This document shows positions 1 to 8,232 of a stretch of 64,000 nt of DNA, piece after piece. The position numbers and the translations under genes were made by a program. Position 1 is the stretch's first letter. The number at the start of each line of letters is the position of its first letter. The notes under the pieces were generated by a model. It did no database searches. It saw nothing but the letters and a program-made list of their open reading frames with translations, and was not told the DNA's origin. Source of the DNA: Acidobacteriota bacterium (lineage in GTDB: Bacteria; Acidobacteriota; Vicinamibacteria; Vicinamibacterales; UBA2999); the NCBI GenBank assembly GCA_963169195.1, contig CAUJDN010000066.1, positions 147,020-211,019 on the forward strand. Reading direction: 5' to 3'.

Positions 1-441
1 AGCGACGTGGTCGGCATCGAAGCCGTCGGCGTGCCCGTGCTGACGCCGCGCGTGGACATCGCCAATGCCCGGCTGAAGTTCGCCAACGGCTGCATCGCGA
101 ACCTCACGGCGAGCCGCATCAGCCGTGAGCAGGTTCGGAAGATCCGGTTCTTCCAGCGCAGCAGCTACTTGTCCATCGACTACAAGGCCCAGGAAGTCGA
201 GGTCTGGCGCCTCGTCCCCCAGGCGGGCGCCATGCCGCGCATCGACGGCGGCAAGCTGGACGTGAGGAAGGACGAGCCCCTGCGGCGCGAGTTGGAGGAC
301 TTCACTGTCGCGGTGCGGGAGCGCCGGTCTCCAGGCGTGACGGGCGAGCAGGGGCGGGCCGCGCTGGTGCTGGCCAACGAGATTGTCTCGCGGATGAGCG
401 AGGCTCAGGCGGCGTTCGAGACCGGGGAGCCCTCATCATGA
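1..441 (+). CDS. Gfo/Idh/MocA family oxidoreductase, C-terminal part (truncated by window edge)
   Basis: The reading frame is open from the first base and ends at 441, giving 146 residues without an N-terminus. The visible part matches the C-terminal alpha/beta domain of Gfo/Idh/MocA NAD(P)-dependent oxidoreductases: the stretch around codons 20-60 has the typical arrangement of a sentence such as 'DIANARLKFANG' followed by 'NLTASRIS' and an 'R-x-IR-F-F' strand, the open-faced beta sheet used for substrate binding and oligomerisation. The Rossmann domain must lie to the left of the window. The stop codon overlaps the next start as ATGA (438-441), so it is co-translated with the menaquinone-type gene that follows. 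The substrate cannot be told from this fragment. Confidence 0.8.
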   Translation, partial: SDVVGIEAVGVPVLTPRVDIANARLKFANGCIANLTASRISREQVRKIRFFQRSSYLSIDYKAQEVEVWRLVPQAGAMPRIDGGKLDVRKDEPLRRELEDFTVAVRERRSPGVTGEQGRAALVLANEIVSRMSEAQAAFETGEPSS

Positions 442-1316
442 TGGAGATCGAGATCAACACCGCCATCGCCGAGCGCGCGCGGGCCGGCGACCGGCTGACC
501 GCGGCCGAACTCGAGGAGCTCGACGCCTCGGACCTGCTGTCTTTGGGGATGCTCGCCGACGAGGCCCGGCGTGCCCGTGTGGGCGACACGGTGAGCTTCG
601 TGCGGGTCCTGGATGTCGCGACGGGCGCGCCCCTGGACGACACGTTGCGGGCGCGCGCGGCCTCGTGCGGCGAGGCCCGCCTGGCGGCTCCCGCTGACAC
701 GCTGAGGGCGACCGCCGACCTGATCCGGCGCACCCGCGCGCTCCTTGGCGCGGGCGTGCGCGTCACGGGTTTCTCGCTGGCCGACCTCACGTCACGGCCC
801 TGGGGACCGCTGGGCGAGACGCTTGCCGTGCTAAAGGCCGCCGGGCTGGATGCCATTGCCGAAGCGCCCGTGGATCTCGTGACGCCGGAGCAGGTGGCGG
901 CGGTGCGTGCCGCGGGTCTCGGCCTGGGGGTCCTGTCGGTGCACCGCCTGGACGAGGCGGGGCGCCTGGGGGTCCTCGAGCGGGCACGAGCCGTCATCGA
1001 GACCAATCCGCACGTGACGAGGTTTGCACCGCTGCCGCGCGAGCAGGCGGTGGCGGCCCCGACGACCGGCTACAACGACGTGCGCCTGGTGGCGCTGGCG
1101 CGACTGGCCCTGCCCCAGGCGCGGACCATCCAGGTGGACTGGCAGCAGTACGGACCGAAGCTCGCACAGGTGGCGCTCACGTTCGGCGCCAACCACCTGG
1201 ATCGCGTTGCGGCCGGCGACGATCCGGCCCTCGGATGGCGCCGCGCCAGCGTCGAAGACGTGCGGCGGAACATCGAGGCCGCCGGCTTCAGGCCGGTCGA
1301 GCGGGGACCCGCATGA
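438..1316 (+). CDS. Degenerate MqnE-like (aminofutalosine synthase-like) protein lacking the radical SAM cysteines
   Basis: The 292-residue protein resembles aminofutalosine synthase MqnE at both ends. Residues 17-50 match the N-terminal helix region (G-D-R-L-T then D-L-L-S-L-G-x-L-A-D-E-x-R), and residues 233-257 match the C-terminal motif of MqnE/MqnC (a 'GPKLAQVAL-FGAN-LD' block). Yet the CxxxCxxC motif that binds the 4Fe-4S cluster is absent; the only cysteine is C77, so radical SAM chemistry is not possible. It overlaps its neighbours by ATGA on both sides and stands immediately before mqnA, so it belongs to the menaquinone operon. It may be a scaffold or a partner of a true MqnE encoded elsewhere, or may have a new activity. 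The homology call is mine from motif recognition; its function is unknown. Confidence 0.75.
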   Translation: MMEIEINTAIAERARAGDRLTAAELEELDASDLLSLGMLADEARRARVGDTVSFVRVLDVATGAPLDDTLRARAASCGEARLAAPADTLRATADLIRRTRALLGAGVRVTGFSLADLTSRPWGPLGETLAVLKAAGLDAIAEAPVDLVTPEQVAAVRAAGLGLGVLSVHRLDEAGRLGVLERARAVIETNPHVTRFAPLPREQAVAAPTTGYNDVRLVALARLALPQARTIQVDWQQYGPKLAQVALTFGANHLDRVAAGDDPALGWRRASVEDVRRNIEAAGFRPVERGPA

Positions 1317-2104
1317 GGCCCGCCCGCCTCGGGGCCGTGTCGTACCTGAACACGAAGCCCCTCGTGCGCGGCCTCGAGGCACACCCCGACCTGTTCGATC
1401 TCCGCTTCGACGTGCCCTCGACCTGCGCCACGCTGCTGCACGAGGCCTGCGTGGATGTCGGGCTGATTCCGGCCATCGAGTACCTGCGCGGCGACTACCG
1501 CATCGTGCCCGGCATCGCGATTGGCTCGGACGGTCTCGTGGACTCGGTCGCGGTCTTCTCGAAGGTGCCCATCGAGCAGATCCGGACCCTGGCCCTGGAC
1601 ATCAGCTCACGGACATCCGTGGCTCTCACCCGCATCCTCTGCGCGAAGCACTGGGGGATTGCGCCCGCGTTCACGCCTGCCGAGCCGGACGTGGCCAGGA
1701 TGCTGGCGCGGGCGGATGCCGCGCTGGTCATCGGCGACCCCGCGCTCGACATCGACCCCGCGCGGGTGGGCGCCGTGAAGATCGACCTCGGCGAGGCATG
1801 GAAGGCCATGACCGGCCTGCCGTTCGTCTACGCCGCCTGGACGGGCCGGGACGGGGCGCTGGACCAGGAACAGGTTGCGGTGCTGCAAGCCGCGCGGGCC
1901 CGCGGCGAGTCCGAACTCGAGGTCATCGCCCGTGAAAACGCCCCCGGTGACACCGTCGGCGCCGGGAAGGTGCTGCGCTACCTGCGTGATACTCTCAGGT
2001 ACGGGCTCGGCGTGCGCGAGATCGCCGGCCTCGAGCGCTTCCACGAGTTGGCCGTGGAGCTGGGCCTCGCGCCCACCCGGCGGCCCATCCGGTTCTTCGC
2101 ATGA
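1313..2104 (+). CDS. mqnA: Chorismate dehydratase MqnA
   Basis: MqnA removes water from chorismate to give 3-enolpyruvylbenzoate, the first step of the futalosine route to menaquinone, in the cytosol. The 263-residue product has the periplasmic-binding-protein-like fold of the family. It begins with the diagnostic 'GAVSYLNTKPLV' block at residues 7-18 and carries the 'SRTSVALTRIL' block near residue 100. The ATG at 1313 overlaps the upstream stop (ATGA) and places the conserved block at the expected distance from the N-terminus; an earlier in-frame start at 1235 would add residues that read as the neighbour's frame. The stop overlaps the mqnC start at 2101, so the genes are translationally coupled. 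Confidence 0.95.
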   Translation: MRPARLGAVSYLNTKPLVRGLEAHPDLFDLRFDVPSTCATLLHEACVDVGLIPAIEYLRGDYRIVPGIAIGSDGLVDSVAVFSKVPIEQIRTLALDISSRTSVALTRILCAKHWGIAPAFTPAEPDVARMLARADAALVIGDPALDIDPARVGAVKIDLGEAWKAMTGLPFVYAAWTGRDGALDQEQVAVLQAARARGESELEVIARENAPGDTVGAGKVLRYLRDTLRYGLGVREIAGLERFHELAVELGLAPTRRPIRFFA

Positions 2105-3327
2105 TCCACGATCTCGACGCCCTGCAGGCCCGGATCGACGGTGGCGGCCGCGTGTCCGCCGACGAGGCCCTGTCCCTGTACCGGTCGGCGCCCACCTGGT
2201 GGCTGGGCCGGATGGCCGATCGCGTCCGCCGCCGGAAACACCCCGAGGGCATCGTCACCTACATCATCGACCGGAACGTGAACTACACGAACGTCTGCGT
2301 CGCGCGGTGCAACTTCTGCGCCTTCTATCGCCCGGTTGGCCACGGCGAGGGCTATGTGCTCGGCTTCGACGAGGTCTTCCGGAAGATCGACGAGACCATC
2401 GCCCTGGGCGGCACGCAGCTGCTCCTGCAGGGCGGGCACAATCCCGACCTGCCCATCGCCTGGTACGAGGACCTGTTCCGGGCCGTCAAGGCGCGCTATC
2501 CGTCGCTGCGGCTCCACGCGCTCTCTCCTCCGGAGGTGCTGCACCTGTCGCGCACCTCGAGAGTTCCCGTGTCCGAGGTCATCAGCCGCCTCATCGCGGC
2601 CGGCCTCGACAGCATTCCGGGCGGTGGCGCCGAGATCCTGGTGGACCGCGTCCGCAGGCTCCTGAACTGCTACGGCAAGGCGACGGCGGACGAGTGGCTG
2701 GATGTCATGCGTCAGGCGCACCGGGCCGGGCTGCGGACTACGGCGACGATGATGTACGGGACCGTGGAGACGGACGAAGAGCGGCTGGAGCACATGCTCA
2801 AGCTGCGCGCGCTGCAGGACGAGACCGGCGGGTTCACCGCGTTCATCGCCTGGAGCTACCAGCCGGAGCACACCGAGCGGGGTGGGCGCGAGGCCACCGG
2901 AATCGAGTACCTCCGCACCCTGGCACTCGCCCGCCTCGTCCTCGACAACTTCGACAACCTGCAGGCGTCATGGGTAACGCAGGGCGGCAAGGTGGGGCAG
3001 CTCAGCCTGGCCTTCGGCGCCAACGACATGGGCAGCGTGATGATCGAAGAGAACGTCGTCCGCGCGGCCGGGGCCGCCTACTGCATGGACGAAGTGGAGA
3101 TCGTCCGTACGGTCGAGGACGCCGGCTTCGTGGCCATGCGGCGGAACATGCACTACGAAGTCCTGGGGGAGCCGGTCTTCCGGCAACGCGACGTGCCACG
3201 GCAGCTCGAGCTGGCCACGGCGCGCGAAGCCGGCGACACCTCCGTGCCGGCCGAGTTGATGAACTATCCCGCGCGCAGCGCGGCCGGGAAGCGCCAGCGC
3301 GCGCAGCCGCCCTCGCCGGTGGCATGA
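2101..3327 (+). CDS. mqnC: Cyclic dehypoxanthine futalosine synthase MqnC (radical SAM)
   Basis: MqnC is a radical SAM enzyme that cyclises dehypoxanthine futalosine, forming the second ring of the naphthoquinone. The 408-residue protein has the cluster motif C66-x3-C70-x2-C73, the SAM-site block 'IPGGGAEI' and the family block 'MMYGTVET'. Near residues 285-310 it has the 'ASWVTQGGKVGQLSLAFGAND' region shared with MqnE and CofH. The C-terminal tail after about residue 375 is rich in Ala, Arg and Pro and probably disordered. It overlaps mqnA and the following amidohydrolase by ATGA. MqnB and MqnD, which act around this step, are not in the window. Confidence 0.95.
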   Translation: MIHDLDALQARIDGGGRVSADEALSLYRSAPTWWLGRMADRVRRRKHPEGIVTYIIDRNVNYTNVCVARCNFCAFYRPVGHGEGYVLGFDEVFRKIDETIALGGTQLLLQGGHNPDLPIAWYEDLFRAVKARYPSLRLHALSPPEVLHLSRTSRVPVSEVISRLIAAGLDSIPGGGAEILVDRVRRLLNCYGKATADEWLDVMRQAHRAGLRTTATMMYGTVETDEERLEHMLKLRALQDETGGFTAFIAWSYQPEHTERGGREATGIEYLRTLALARLVLDNFDNLQASWVTQGGKVGQLSLAFGANDMGSVMIEENVVRAAGAAYCMDEVEIVRTVEDAGFVAMRRNMHYEVLGEPVFRQRDVPRQLELATAREAGDTSVPAELMNYPARSAAGKRQRAQPPSPVA

Positions 3328-4547
3328 CCCGCGTTCGCGCTGCGTGGGTGGTGCCCGTGGACCAGCGGCCGCTGGCCGACGGATGGGTGGCCGTGGAAGG
3401 GGACCGCGTCGTCGCGGTCGGCAACGGCCCGCTGCCCCCGGGGCTGGACGGTCCCACGCGCGACCTGGGGCGGGTGGCCCTTCTGCCGGGCCTCGTCAAC
3501 GCGCACGTTCACCTCGAGCTGTCGTGCCTGCGCGATCGCGTGCCCCCGGCCCATGCGTTCACGAGCTGGGTGAAGCAACTGTTCGCCGCCCGCGGTGCCT
3601 CGATGGATCACCCGGACGAGCCGGGCGTGATTGACGCGGCCACCGAGGCCGCGCGGGAGGCCCGCGCGACGGGGACATCGGCGGTCGGGGACATCGGCAA
3701 TTCCCTGGCGTCGGTGTCGCCGATCGCATCGAGCGGATTGCGCGGGCTGGTGTTTCACGAGCTCATCGGCTTCCGGGACACCACCGGAGATCTGGTGGCG
3801 CGCACCAGGGGCGCACGGGAGGCGGCGTCACGGGTGAATGAGCGCGTCCGGGTGAGCCTGGCGCCCCATGCGCCGTACTCGGTCTCGCCCGAACTGTTCC
3901 AGGCCATTCGCGCGGAGGTGGACCGTAGTGAGATCCCGTACACGAGCGTCCACGTGGGGGAATCCGCCGAAGAGATGGAGCTGCTGGTCGACGGCACCGG
4001 CGAGTGGGCGCGGATCCTCCGGTGGATGGGCGCCTGGCGCGACGACTGGCAGGCGCCCGGCACGGGCCCGGTGGAGTACCTCGACAGCCTGGGAGTCATC
4101 GACGCCCGCACGATGGTGGTGCACGGCGTTCAACTGGCCGACGAGAGCCTCCGGCGCGTGCGTGCGCTCGGCGCGACGCTCGTCACGTGCCCGCGGAGCA
4201 ACCAGTGGGTGGGGGTGGGCGTCCCGCCGATTCAGCGATTCTACGAGGCCGGCGTTGCGGTGGCGGTTGGAACCGACAGCCTGGCCAGCGTGGAGGATCT
4301 GAACCTGTTCTCCGAACTGAAAGCCATGCGCTGGCTGGCGCCCCGGGTGCCGGCGAGCCGCCTTCTCGAAAGCGCCACCCTGGTCGGTGCCCGTGCGCTT
4401 GGCCTCGACGACGACCTCGGCTCGTTGACGCCGGGCAAACTCGCGGAAATCGTCGCCGTCAAGCTGCCGGACCACGTCACGGACGTCGAAGAGGTCCTGG
4501 TTTCGGGCGTGGACGCCCGCCACGTGTCCTGGGTTCACCAGGCCTGA
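3324..4547 (+). CDS. mqnX: Amidohydrolase, probable aminofutalosine deaminase (MqnX type)
   Basis: This 407-residue metal-dependent hydrolase of the amidohydrolase superfamily carries the N-terminal metal site H61-x-H63 in 'LLPGLVNAHVH', a later 'HVGES' histidine, 'VVHGVQ' and the catalytic aspartate in 'VGTDSLAS'. In bacteria with the futalosine route, an amidohydrolase of this type (MqnX) deaminates 6-amino-6-deoxyfutalosine to futalosine. Its position directly after mqnC, with an ATGA overlap, and before a UbiA prenyltransferase supports that role. Other members of the family (ATZ/TRZ, methylthioadenosine deaminases) cannot be excluded from sequence alone. The ATG at 3324 was chosen because of the overlap and because the 'RAAWVVPVDQRPLADGWVAV' N-terminal strand starts just behind it. 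Confidence 0.8.
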   Translation: MTRVRAAWVVPVDQRPLADGWVAVEGDRVVAVGNGPLPPGLDGPTRDLGRVALLPGLVNAHVHLELSCLRDRVPPAHAFTSWVKQLFAARGASMDHPDEPGVIDAATEAAREARATGTSAVGDIGNSLASVSPIASSGLRGLVFHELIGFRDTTGDLVARTRGAREAASRVNERVRVSLAPHAPYSVSPELFQAIRAEVDRSEIPYTSVHVGESAEEMELLVDGTGEWARILRWMGAWRDDWQAPGTGPVEYLDSLGVIDARTMVVHGVQLADESLRRVRALGATLVTCPRSNQWVGVGVPPIQRFYEAGVAVAVGTDSLASVEDLNLFSELKAMRWLAPRVPASRLLESATLVGARALGLDDDLGSLTPGKLAEIVAVKLPDHVTDVEEVLVSGVDARHVSWVHQA

Positions 4548-4548
4548 C

Positions 4549-4572
4549 CCCGAGAACCTGAGAACCCGAGAA
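4549..4572 (+). repeat. Three octamers of the CCYGAGAA intergenic repeat
   Basis: Three copies of an 8-bp unit (CCCGAGAA, CCTGAGAA, CCCGAGAA) fill the whole gap between the amidohydrolase stop and the GTG of the prenyltransferase. The same unit occurs at 15715-15754 and in weaker form at 29969-30010 and 35358-35386. It leaves no room for a Shine-Dalgarno site before the prenyltransferase start. Confidence 0.85.
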
Positions 4573-4574
4573 CC

Positions 4575-5426
4575 GTGTCCCGCCTCATCACCTATCTGTC
4601 GTTCGTGCGGTTCAGCCACTCGGTGTTCGCGCTGCCGTTCGCGCTGACCGGCGCGCTGCTCGCGACGCGCGAGCACACCGTGACCTGGGCACAGCTCGGC
4701 TGGATCGTGGTCGCCATGGCGGCCGCGCGGAGCGCGGCCATGGGGTTCAACCGCCTGGTGGACGCTCGATTCGACGCCCTCAATCCCCGGACGGCCATGC
4801 GCGAGCTGCCCCGGGGGGCGATGTCCCGGAGGGAAGCGGCGGCATTCGTGGTGGTGTCGTCAGTGGCCTTCGTGCTGGTGTCCTGGCAGATCAGCCGCGT
4901 GTGCGGTCTGCTGTCGCCGGTGGCGCTGGCCATCGTGTTCTGGTACTCGCTCGCGAAGCGCTATACGTCCTACACACAGGCTTTCCTGGGCCTGGCGATG
5001 GCCGTCGCGCCCGTGGGCGGTTGGCTGGCGGCTGGGGGCGGCGCCGGCTGGGAGCCGTGGCTGCTGGGCCTGGCCATTGGCCTGTGGGTGGGCGGGTTCG
5101 ACGTGCTCTATGCCTGCCAGGATCTCGACTTCGATCGCGCGCAGGGGCTGCAATCGATCCCCGTCCGTTTCGGCGTGCCGCGATCGCTCGTCATCTCGCG
5201 CCTCATGCACGTCGGCACGGTGGCGTGCATGCTCGCGCTGGCGTGGGTCGTGCCGCTGGGCGGCATCTACCTGGCGGGCGTCGCCGTCGTCGCCGCACTG
5301 CTGGCGTACGAGCAGTCGCTCGTGAGTGCCACGGACCTCTCGCAGGTCAAGCGGGCGTTCGACATGAACGGATACGTGGGCATCGTCTACTTCCTCGTGA
5401 CCGCATGGGCGGTGTATGTCGGTTGA
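4575..5426 (+). CDS. mqnP: UbiA family prenyltransferase (menaquinone pathway, MqnP/4-hydroxybenzoate polyprenyltransferase type)
   Basis: An integral membrane prenyltransferase of 283 residues with about eight hydrophobic segments. The first Asp-rich motif is N59-R60-x2-D63-x3-D67, and the second, 'YACQDLDFDRAQGLQS', lies near residues 177-192; these bind the magnesium-diphosphate of the prenyl donor. In the futalosine pathway a UbiA homologue attaches the polyprenyl chain to the dihydroxynaphthoate, and the position between the mqn genes and ubiE supports that. The start is a GTG at 4575 directly after an octamer repeat, with no ribosome binding site; an alternative downstream start would cut into the first helix. 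It overlaps ubiE by 11 nt. Confidence 0.88.
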   Translation: MSRLITYLSFVRFSHSVFALPFALTGALLATREHTVTWAQLGWIVVAMAAARSAAMGFNRLVDARFDALNPRTAMRELPRGAMSRREAAAFVVVSSVAFVLVSWQISRVCGLLSPVALAIVFWYSLAKRYTSYTQAFLGLAMAVAPVGGWLAAGGGAGWEPWLLGLAIGLWVGGFDVLYACQDLDFDRAQGLQSIPVRFGVPRSLVISRLMHVGTVACMLALAWVVPLGGIYLAGVAVVAALLAYEQSLVSATDLSQVKRAFDMNGYVGIVYFLVTAWAVYVG

Positions 5427-6129
5427 CAAGAGCCCCGCGAAGATCGCGGGCATGTTCGACGCCATCGCCGGGCGGTACGACCTGCTCAACACGGTGCTCT
5501 CCGGAGGCCTGGACCGCTACTGGCGCCGGCGTGCGATCCGGAGCCTGGCGCTCTCGGGGCGCGAGCGGCTCCTCGACGTGTGCACCGGGACGGCCGATGT
5601 GGCCATGGCGGGTGCGCGTGCGCATGCGGGAGCCGCTCGCGTCGTCGGCGTGGACTTCGCGGGCACGATGCTGGCCCACGGCATCGCGAAGATCCGCGAG
5701 GAAGCGCTCGATGGCCGCATCCAGCTGGTGCGCGGCGATGCCATGCGCCTGCCCGTGGCCGATGCATCGGTGGACGCGGCGACCATCGCGTTCGGCATCC
5801 GCAACGTGCAGCAGCCCGAGGCGGCTTGCGCCGAGCTGCTGCGGGTGCTGAAGCCCGGCGGACGCCTGGCCATCCTGGAGTTCGGAATGCCGGTCGTGCC
5901 GGCCGTGCGGCCCCTGTACTTGTGGTACTTCACCCACGTCCTGCCTCGGATTGGCCGTGCGGTGTCGCGCCACTCGATGGCCTACGACTACCTGCCACAG
6001 TCGGTCGGCAGCTTCCCCTGGGGAGACGCGTTCGGCCGCATCCTCCGTGCCACGGGATTTTCACAGGTCAGGGCCCGGCCACTCAGCCTGGGCATCGTCT
6101 ATCTGTATACGGCGAGGAAGGACACATAG
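5416..6129 (+). CDS. ubiE: Demethylmenaquinone methyltransferase UbiE/MenG
   Basis: SAM-dependent C-methyltransferase of 237 residues that carries out the last step of menaquinone synthesis. The N-terminus 'KIAGMFDAIAGRYDLLNTVLS' and the SAM motif I 'LLDVCTGTADVA' near residues 53-64 are typical of UbiE, as are 'FGIRNV' and the 'LRVLKPGGRLAILEF' block near residues 140-155. The gene starts inside the last codons of the prenyltransferase, so the two are coupled, and it closes the menaquinone operon. A heptamer repeat tract lies directly downstream. Confidence 0.93.
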   Translation: MSVDKSPAKIAGMFDAIAGRYDLLNTVLSGGLDRYWRRRAIRSLALSGRERLLDVCTGTADVAMAGARAHAGAARVVGVDFAGTMLAHGIAKIREEALDGRIQLVRGDAMRLPVADASVDAATIAFGIRNVQQPEAACAELLRVLKPGGRLAILEFGMPVVPAVRPLYLWYFTHVLPRIGRAVSRHSMAYDYLPQSVGSFPWGDAFGRILRATGFSQVRARPLSLGIVYLYTARKDT

Positions 6130-6193
6130 GGACTCGGGGTTGAGGGACCGGGCGAGCTGGAGCGGGGCCGGGATCTCGAGCCACCAAGACCTG

Positions 6194-6305
6194 AAGTCCC
6201 AAGCCCCGCGCCCCAAGTCCCAAGCCCCGCGCCCCAAGTCCCAAGTCCCAAGTCCCAAGCCCCAAGTCCCAAGTCCCGAGCCCCAAGTCCTGATCCCCAA
6301 GTCCC
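6194..6305. repeat. Sixteen-copy heptamer tandem repeat, consensus AAGTCCC
   Basis: The tract is exactly 112 nt, sixteen units of seven bases with no slippage. The dominant unit is AAGTCCC, with variants AAGCCCC, GCGCCCC, GAGCCCC, AAGTCCT and GATCCCC. Units 1-3 and 4-6 are an exact 21-bp duplication (6194-6214 and 6215-6235), so the array grew by multi-unit copying. It fills the gap between ubiE and the promoter of the TonB-like gene. The unit resembles the heptamers of cyanobacterial STRR repeats. Open frames through it are artefacts. Confidence 0.95.
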
Positions 6306-6307
6306 TG

Positions 6308-6313
6308 TATACT
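6308..6313 (+). promoter_or_regulatory. -10 box (TATACT) for the TonB-like gene
   Basis: TATACT stands 12 nt before the ATG at 6326, immediately after the heptamer array. No -35 hexamer is visible since that position is occupied by repeat units. The leader would be only about five nucleotides. Probable start of a tonB-miaA-hfq-deoB-dgt unit. Confidence 0.55.
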
Positions 6314-6325
6314 CACAAATAGCTG

Positions 6326-7273
6326 ATGTACTTCGACTTCGACGATCGTTACTCCGACGTCGAGCCCGTCGGGCGCGCCATCAATCTGCGCGATGGCGTG
6401 GTCGTGTCCATCCTGGTGCACGCCCTCATCATCGGCGTGCTGCTCTTCGCTCCGTCGTTTCTCCCGGAGCGCCAGCCCTCCACCGACGACCCGCTCGTGC
6501 GCGTGGAGCGTCAGCCCGAAGCCGAGGCGCCGCGGTTCGTGTTCGTCCAGCCGAGACTCGATACGCCTGCGCCGACGCCTCCGGAGCGGGCGGAACTGTC
6601 GGATATCGACCGTCAGGCGCGGAACCGCGAGCGCGCGCCGGTCATCGATGGTCCGTTGCCGTTCGCGCGGGGGAGTTCGACCGAGCGTGTGGAGTCCATG
6701 CCAGACGAGCGGGCACGTGGCCGCGGGCCGGCCGAGGAGCCGGCTCCCGACGCGGCGCCTGGCGTGGAGACGCCGGAGCCGGCGCTCGATCCCGCTACGG
6801 ATGGGCGGCTCGCGATGCAGCAGCCGCATCGCGCGCAGCCGCCGCCGGGCGGACAGCTCGGGGAAGCGCTGCGAAACCTGCAGCGCTACGTGGACAGGGA
6901 ATCCTTTGGCAACCAGAGCGGCTCGTCGCAGGAGTTCGGGCCGCTGCAATTCGACACCAAGGGCGTCGAGTTCGGGCCCTGGGTGCGGCGGTTCGTCGCC
7001 CAGGTGAAGCGCAACTGGTTCGTGCCCTACGCCGCGATGTCGCTCCGCGGCCGAGTCGTGATCACGTTCTACGTGCACCGCAACGGCGCGCTGACCGACG
7101 TGACCGTCATCTCGCCCTCGGCCGTGGACTCCTTCAATCTCGCGGCACGAAACGCGCTGCTCGCGTCGAACCCCACCGAGCCGCTGCCGCCCGAGTATCC
7201 GGACGATCGGGCGTTCTTCACGGTCACGTTCTTCTACAACGAGTCGCCGGACGGACGCACGCAGGGGCAGTAG
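6326..7273 (+). CDS. TonB family energy-transducer-like protein
   Basis: A 315-residue protein with one N-terminal membrane anchor at about residues 24-43, a long periplasmic linker rich in Pro, Glu and Ala (residues 50-185), and a C-terminal TonB-like domain at about 220-305 ('VRRFVAQVKRNWFVPYAAM', then 'GRVVITFYVHRNGALTDVTV'). This is the layout of TonB/TolA-type proteins that carry proton-motive force from ExbBD/TolQR to the outer membrane. The helix 'QVKRNWFVP' followed by the three-stranded sheet is TolA/TonB-like. No exbBD genes are nearby, and the partner receptors are not in the window. Just seven bases separate its stop from miaA. Confidence 0.8.
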   Translation: MYFDFDDRYSDVEPVGRAINLRDGVVVSILVHALIIGVLLFAPSFLPERQPSTDDPLVRVERQPEAEAPRFVFVQPRLDTPAPTPPERAELSDIDRQARNRERAPVIDGPLPFARGSSTERVESMPDERARGRGPAEEPAPDAAPGVETPEPALDPATDGRLAMQQPHRAQPPPGGQLGEALRNLQRYVDRESFGNQSGSSQEFGPLQFDTKGVEFGPWVRRFVAQVKRNWFVPYAAMSLRGRVVITFYVHRNGALTDVTVISPSAVDSFNLAARNALLASNPTEPLPPEYPDDRAFFTVTFFYNESPDGRTQGQ

Positions 7274-7279
7274 GCGGCG

Positions 7280-8218
7280 ATGAAGGAGCTGCTGGCGGTG
7301 CTGGGGCCGACGGCCACCGGCAAGAGCGCGCTGGCCCTGGCCATCGCGGAGCGCGTCGGCGGCGAGATCGTCAACTGCGACTCCACGGCGGTGTACCGCG
7401 GCTTCGACATCGGCACCGACAAGGTGCCCGTGGAGGCACGACGCGGCATCCCGCACCATCTGATCGACATCGTCGCGCCGATCGCCGACTACAACGCAGC
7501 GGACTTCGCGCGGGACGCGACGCGGGCGATTCGCGAGATCCACGCCCGCGGCCGCCTGCCGATCCTGGTGGGCGGCACCGGGTTCTACTACCGGGCCCTC
7601 ACGCGCGGCCTGTTCCCGGGCCCCGGCAAGGACGAGGTGATTCGCGCCCGGCTGGATCGGCTGGCCGGCCGCCACGGTCCCGAGCGCCTGCATCGCCTGC
7701 TGCGGCGCGTGGACCCCGACTCCTCCGCACGAATCCAGCCGCGGGATCGCAAGCGCCTCGTGCGGGCGCTGGAGGTCTACTTCCAGAGCGGAAAGCCGCT
7801 GACGGCGCACTTCGCCGACACGGTCTCGCCGCTCGGGCCTGACGTCGCGGTGACCGCCCTGGCCCTGCGGATGCCGCCCGAGCCGCTGGGCGAGCGCCTG
7901 CAACGGCGCGTGGATCAGCAGTTCGAGGCGGGCCTGCTCGACGAGATTCGCGCGAATCTCGTCGCGGGCGTGCCCGCAACTGCACGGCCCTTCGGCGGCC
8001 TCGTGTACCGCCAGGCGCTGGCGCACTTGGACGGCGCCCGCGACGAGGCGGCCACGCGTGACCTGATTGCACGCGAGAACCGCCGCTACGCGCGGCGCCA
8101 GTTGATCTGGTTCCGCAAAGAGCCTAGGCTTATGTGGTTTGACGGCCCCGGCGAATGCGCGGAGGTGCAGGCCCGCGTTTTTGGGTGGCTGGCCGAGCGG
8201 GGCCTGTTGCACGCCTAA
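7280..8218 (+). CDS. miaA: tRNA dimethylallyltransferase MiaA
   Basis: MiaA transfers a dimethylallyl group to N6 of adenosine 37 in tRNAs that read codons starting with U. The 312-residue protein has the P-loop 'GPTATGKS' at residues 9-16, the 'NCDSTAVYRG' tRNA-contact block near 33-42, 'GGTGFYYRAL' near 96-105 and the C-terminal 'RENRRYARRQLIWFRKE' helix that contacts the anticodon loop. Length is normal. It is followed by hfq, the same order as in Enterobacteria and many other groups. Confidence 0.95.
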   Translation: MKELLAVLGPTATGKSALALAIAERVGGEIVNCDSTAVYRGFDIGTDKVPVEARRGIPHHLIDIVAPIADYNAADFARDATRAIREIHARGRLPILVGGTGFYYRALTRGLFPGPGKDEVIRARLDRLAGRHGPERLHRLLRRVDPDSSARIQPRDRKRLVRALEVYFQSGKPLTAHFADTVSPLGPDVAVTALALRMPPEPLGERLQRRVDQQFEAGLLDEIRANLVAGVPATARPFGGLVYRQALAHLDGARDEAATRDLIARENRRYARRQLIWFRKEPRLMWFDGPGECAEVQARVFGWLAERGLLHA

Positions 8219-8232
8219 GGAGTTGTGCCGCG

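Noticed and set aside
6061..6300. Glycine/leucine/tryptophan repeat protein on the minus strand over the heptamer array
   Set aside because: It is only a translation of the 7-bp repeat, with no start signal or flanking domain.
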